NCBI GenBank assembly: GCA_002396325.1
Contig: DGXM01000150.1
Location: 1-8,478 of the forward strand
Direction of reading: 5' to 3'
From: Treponema sp. UBA4232
GTDB lineage: Bacteria > Spirochaetota > Spirochaetia > Treponematales > Treponemataceae
DNA: 8,478 nt
Below, piece after piece: positions 6,778 through 8,478 of this stretch (its first letter is position 1; each line of letters starts with the position of its first letter). The notes under the pieces are model-generated. The model worked only from the letters and a program-made list of their open reading frames with translations. It was not told the origin of the DNA and ran no database searches. Both the position numbers and the translations under genes were made by a program.

Positions 6778-7542
6778 CTAAAGACGGACCGGGATGCCTT
6801 CTTTGTCAAGCTCTTCTTTTATGCCGCGTACAGTGTAGTCGCCGGAGTGAACCATGCTTGCAATGAGTGCGGCATCGGCTTTTCCTTTTGTGAGCACTTC
6901 AGTAAGATGTCCGGGTTTACCGCCGCCGCCAGAGGCAATCACAGGCACGGAAACAGCTTCGCTTATCATCTTCGTGAGATTCACTTCGTATCCGTTGCGG
7001 GTTCCGTCTGCGTCGATGGAGTTAAGCACTATTTCACCCGCTCCGAGTTCAACGGCTTTTTCGGCCCATTCCCTGGCATCGAGGTCGGTTGCGACTCTTC
7101 CTCCGTTGAGATAGACACGGTAGCCTGAAGGCATTGCACTGTCTCTTGCGGCATCCATTGCAAGAACGATGCACTGATTTCCGAAAATCCGGGCGCCCTC
7201 GCGTATGAGTTCAGGATTTTTAACTGCCTGAGAGTTCAGGGAGACTTTTTCCGCGCCCGCAAGAATGGTGGATCTTATGTCTTCGATTGAGCCTATGCCG
7301 CCGCCGACGCAGAACGGAATGAAGACCTGGCTTGCAACACGGGAAATGAGATCGAGAATCGGACCTCTGCCGCATGCGGATGCCATGATGTCGTAGAACA
7401 CAAGCTCGTCGACACCCTGACGGTAATATTCCGCAGCCATTTCAACGGGGTCGCCTATGTCTATGTTGTTCTTGAATTTCACGCCTTTGGTTGTGCGGCC
7501 GTCTTTTACATCGAGGCAGATTATGATTCTTTTTTTCAGCAT
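6778..7542 (-). CDS. hisF: Imidazole glycerol phosphate synthase cyclase subunit HisF
   Basis: A 254-residue (beta-alpha)8 barrel. With ammonia delivered by HisH it converts PRFAR to imidazole glycerol phosphate, the fifth histidine step, and AICAR, which returns to purine synthesis. Catalytic Asp11 (CLDVKDG) and Asp130 (LAMDA) sit exactly at the Thermotoga maritima HisF numbering. Also present are Lys19 (TTKGVKF), Glu46 (VDELVF), Lys99 (AEKVS), the phosphate loops CVGGGI (78-83) and SGGGGK (204-209), and SIDADGT (175-181). Two positions differ from the usual pattern: DIMAS where DITAS is common (residue 53) and PFCVGGG where PFTVGGG is common (residue 78). The start is well supported by GGAGG (7549-7553) 6 bases before the ATG. 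The gene overlaps the end of hisH by 7 bp, giving coupled production of the two subunits. Other his genes must lie elsewhere. Retention of both catalytic aspartates argues against the WbuZ-type side branch used in surface sugar synthesis. Confidence 0.97.
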   Translation of the reverse strand: MLKKRIIICLDVKDGRTTKGVKFKNNIDIGDPVEMAAEYYRQGVDELVFYDIMASACGRGPILDLISRVASQVFIPFCVGGGIGSIEDIRSTILAGAEKVSLNSQAVKNPELIREGARIFGNQCIVLAMDAARDSAMPSGYRVYLNGGRVATDLDAREWAEKAVELGAGEIVLNSIDADGTRNGYEVNLTKMISEAVSVPVIASGGGGKPGHLTEVLTKGKADAALIASMVHSGDYTVRGIKEELDKEGIPVRL

Positions 7543-8216
7543 GATTTTCCTCCATCGGTATCAGGTGCCGTGAAATTCCTTAGTATGCGCAGTCCCGGTT
7601 CTCCCGATTTTTCCGGGTGGAATTGGAATGCCGTGATGTTTCCGTATTCGATTATTGCGGGCACCATTGTTCCGTAAGTGGCGACACCTTTTATGACAGT
7701 GGGATCGTCGGGTTGGATGACATAGGAGTGGACAAAGTAAAAGGACGTGCTGTCATCAACTCCGTTCAAAAGAGGGGAGGAGCCGTTCATGAATTTCACA
7801 TCGTTCCAGCCTATCTGGGGCACTTTGAGTTCGGTGCGCGTCACGCCTTCCTCCATTTCTTCTTTTGCGGGGAGACGTTCCTTCCAGAGCGATTTGAAGT
7901 GGCGTATGGTTCCTGCTACAAGACCAAGGCATTTTGTGTCGCCTTCTTCGCTGTAATCGAAAATAATCTGAGAACCAAGGCATATTCCCATGAGCGGTTT
8001 TCCTGCCTGAGTCCAGTCTTTTAGAAACGAATCGAATCCTGTGAGCTTTAGCTGCTCCATCGCATATTTTGCCTCGCCGACCCCCGGGAAAATGAGCCTG
8101 TCCACATTTGCAAGGTCAGACGGATTTTTTGAGATGATGTACGGGGCTTTGATTGCGTCCAGCGCTCTTTCCACGCTTTTGATATTACCTGCGTTATAAT
8201 CTACGATACCTGTCAT
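7536..8216 (-). CDS. hisH: Imidazole glycerol phosphate synthase glutaminase subunit HisH
   Basis: A 226-residue class I glutamine amidotransferase that hydrolyses glutamine and passes ammonia to HisF. The triad is visible: Cys79 in GICLGSQ, His200 and Glu202 in QFHPEKSG. Also present are PGVG (44-47), VPQIGWN (132-138) and YFVHSY (160-165), which form the oxyanion and HisF interface regions. The protein is about 25 residues longer than typical HisH (196-201): roughly 20 extra charged residues lie between AGTIRHF and KVPQIGWN (about 108-127), plus a short C-terminal tail that overlaps hisF. The frame is open upstream to 8300, but the ATG at 8216 gives the family-like start MTGIVDYNAGN, and upstream sequence holds the promoter. 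No Shine-Dalgarno sequence precedes this ATG, and the -10 box ends 7 bases before it, so a leaderless mRNA is likely. The function call is secure. Confidence 0.96.
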   Translation of the reverse strand: MTGIVDYNAGNIKSVERALDAIKAPYIISKNPSDLANVDRLIFPGVGEAKYAMEQLKLTGFDSFLKDWTQAGKPLMGICLGSQIIFDYSEEGDTKCLGLVAGTIRHFKSLWKERLPAKEEMEEGVTRTELKVPQIGWNDVKFMNGSSPLLNGVDDSTSFYFVHSYVIQPDDPTVIKGVATYGTMVPAIIEYGNITAFQFHPEKSGEPGLRILRNFTAPDTDGGKSC

Positions 8217-8223
8217 GATTCGA

Positions 8224-8252
8224 ATTCTACCGAGGCGGGGAATGTGTGTCAA
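8224..8252 (-). promoter_or_regulatory. Strong sigma-70-like promoter for hisH-hisF
   Basis: On the minus strand a perfect TTGACA (8252-8247), a 17-base spacer and TAGAAT (8229-8224, 5 of 6 to consensus) lie directly upstream of hisH. The expected transcription start is 8217 or 8216; base 8216 is the A of the hisH ATG. No leader, T-box, his-leader peptide or attenuator can fit between promoter and gene, so any histidine control would have to act on initiation. Confidence 0.75.
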
Positions 8253-8276
8253 GTAAACAGAGTCTTTAAAAACATC

Positions 8277-8290
8277 TGTCTTTACAGACA
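8277..8290. repeat. Short palindrome upstream of the hisH promoter
   Basis: TGTCT (8277-8281), a 4-base centre TTAC and AGACA (8286-8290) form a perfect 5-bp inverted repeat, 25 bp upstream of the hisH -35 box. It could be an activator or repressor half-site pair or a small hairpin; chance is also possible. No regulator family is recognised from the motif. Confidence 0.25.
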
Positions 8291-8334
8291 ACTTCGGCAA
8301 AGCTTCAAGGCAGAATCTTGATTATGACAATCGG

Positions 8335-8352
8335 GGATGACCAAAAAGTTCG
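8335..8352 (+). repeat. Left copy of an 18-bp imperfect direct repeat flanking the hairpin element
   Basis: Consensus GGATGACCAAWAAGTTYG. This copy and the one at 8449-8466 match at 16 of 18 positions in the same orientation and bracket the inverted-repeat element at 8361-8433. The spacing to the element is 8 bp on the left and 15 bp on the right, so they are not simple abutting target-site duplications. They may be part of a larger repeat unit that continues outside the window. Confidence 0.55.
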
Positions 8353-8360
8353 TTGCACAG

Positions 8361-8433
8361 CGTCATTCCGAACTCGTTTCGGAATCTATAAACCTAGATA
8401 TAGTGTAGATGCTGAAACAAGTTCAGCATGACG
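8361..8433. repeat. 73-bp structured inverted-repeat element (REP/MITE-like, no coding capacity)
   Basis: The outer ends are CGTC (8361-8364) and GACG (8430-8433). Arm 1 is ATTCCGAA, loop CTCGT, TTCGGAAT (8365-8385). The centre can pair CTATA (8386-8390) with TATAG (8399-8403). Arm 3 is ATGCTGAA, loop ACAAG, TTCAGCAT (8409-8429). The left 30 bp (8361-8390) and the reverse complement of the right 30 bp (8404-8433) match at 24 of 30 positions, so the element is an inverted pair of related hairpin units. It can fold either as a four-stem cloverleaf or as one long hairpin. Sequences with a GAACTTGTTTC core are, from memory, common dispersed palindromes in several bacterial genomes; copy number here cannot be seen. 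It is non-coding and lies upstream of the hisH promoter. Confidence 0.8.
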
Positions 8434-8448
8434 GTACTCAATGGATGA

Positions 8449-8466
8449 GGATGACCAATAAGTTTG
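8449..8466 (+). repeat. Right copy of the 18-bp imperfect direct repeat
   Basis: This copy differs from the left copy (8335-8352) at two positions (T for A, T for C). It lies 15 bp beyond the end of the inverted-repeat element and 12 bp from the window edge, so any further structure to the right is not visible. Confidence 0.55.
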
Positions 8467-8478
8467 CCACCCGGTTTC

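Noticed and set aside
8217..8300. Upstream extension of hisH to 8300
   Set aside because: The extension lacks HisH similarity and would be encoded by the promoter region; MTGIVDYNAGN is the standard beginning of the family.
8361..8433. Cloverleaf-like fold as a tRNA
   Set aside because: Although 73 bp long with four stems, it has no acceptor stem of 7 bp, no T-loop TTCRA pattern and no D-loop or anticodon arm in the right places; the arms are two 8-bp perfect hairpins of a repeat unit.
8335..8466. CRISPR array
   Set aside because: Only two imperfect 18-bp direct repeats are seen, 114 bp apart, with a palindromic element between them; there are no regular spacers and no cas genes.

Overview
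The window is an ordinary-looking bacterial chromosomal segment of moderate GC (mid-40s by eye) with dense, A-rich codon use. Gene content (a cystalysin-like C-S lyase of the MalY/PatB family, a DUF3737 protein, QueD, SbcCD and HisHF) together with short palindromic dispersed-type repeats suggests a host-associated spirochaete such as a Treponema. This placement rests on remembered family resemblance and is tentative; no rRNA, tRNA or taxon-specific marker is present.

Layout. Bases 51-2074 (minus strand) hold a two-gene operon: a DUF3737 right-handed beta-helix protein (1214-2074) followed by a PLP-dependent C-S lyase (51-1217), overlapping by ATGA. A divergent intergenic region (2075-2251) carries a candidate promoter for each direction. 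On the plus strand come queD (2252-2641), a 214-bp gap with several small palindromes, and the sbcD-sbcC pair (2856-3977 and 3974-6754, again with an ATGA overlap). sbcC converges with hisF, leaving only 23 bp between the two stop codons. On the minus strand, hisH (7536-8216) leads into hisF (6778-7542) with a 7-bp overlap; together they make the two subunits of imidazole glycerol phosphate synthase. Bases 8217-8478 are non-coding: a strong sigma-70-like promoter for hisH and, further out, a structured repeat at 8361-8433 flanked by imperfect 18-bp direct repeats.

Functionally these are four separate modules: sulfur amino acid C-S lysis, deazapurine (queuosine-type) synthesis, DNA-end and hairpin processing, and histidine/purine-linked biosynthesis. 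I see no defence island, phage, CRISPR array or insertion-sequence transposase. The most interesting items are (1) a 73-bp inverted repeat whose two 30-bp halves each fold into their own hairpin and differ by paired compensatory substitutions, and (2) two genes, queD and hisH, whose best promoters put the transcription start on or next to the A of the ATG and which lack a Shine-Dalgarno sequence, suggesting leaderless mRNAs, while the neighbouring genes dufX (DUF3737), sbcD and hisF have clear ribosome binding sites.
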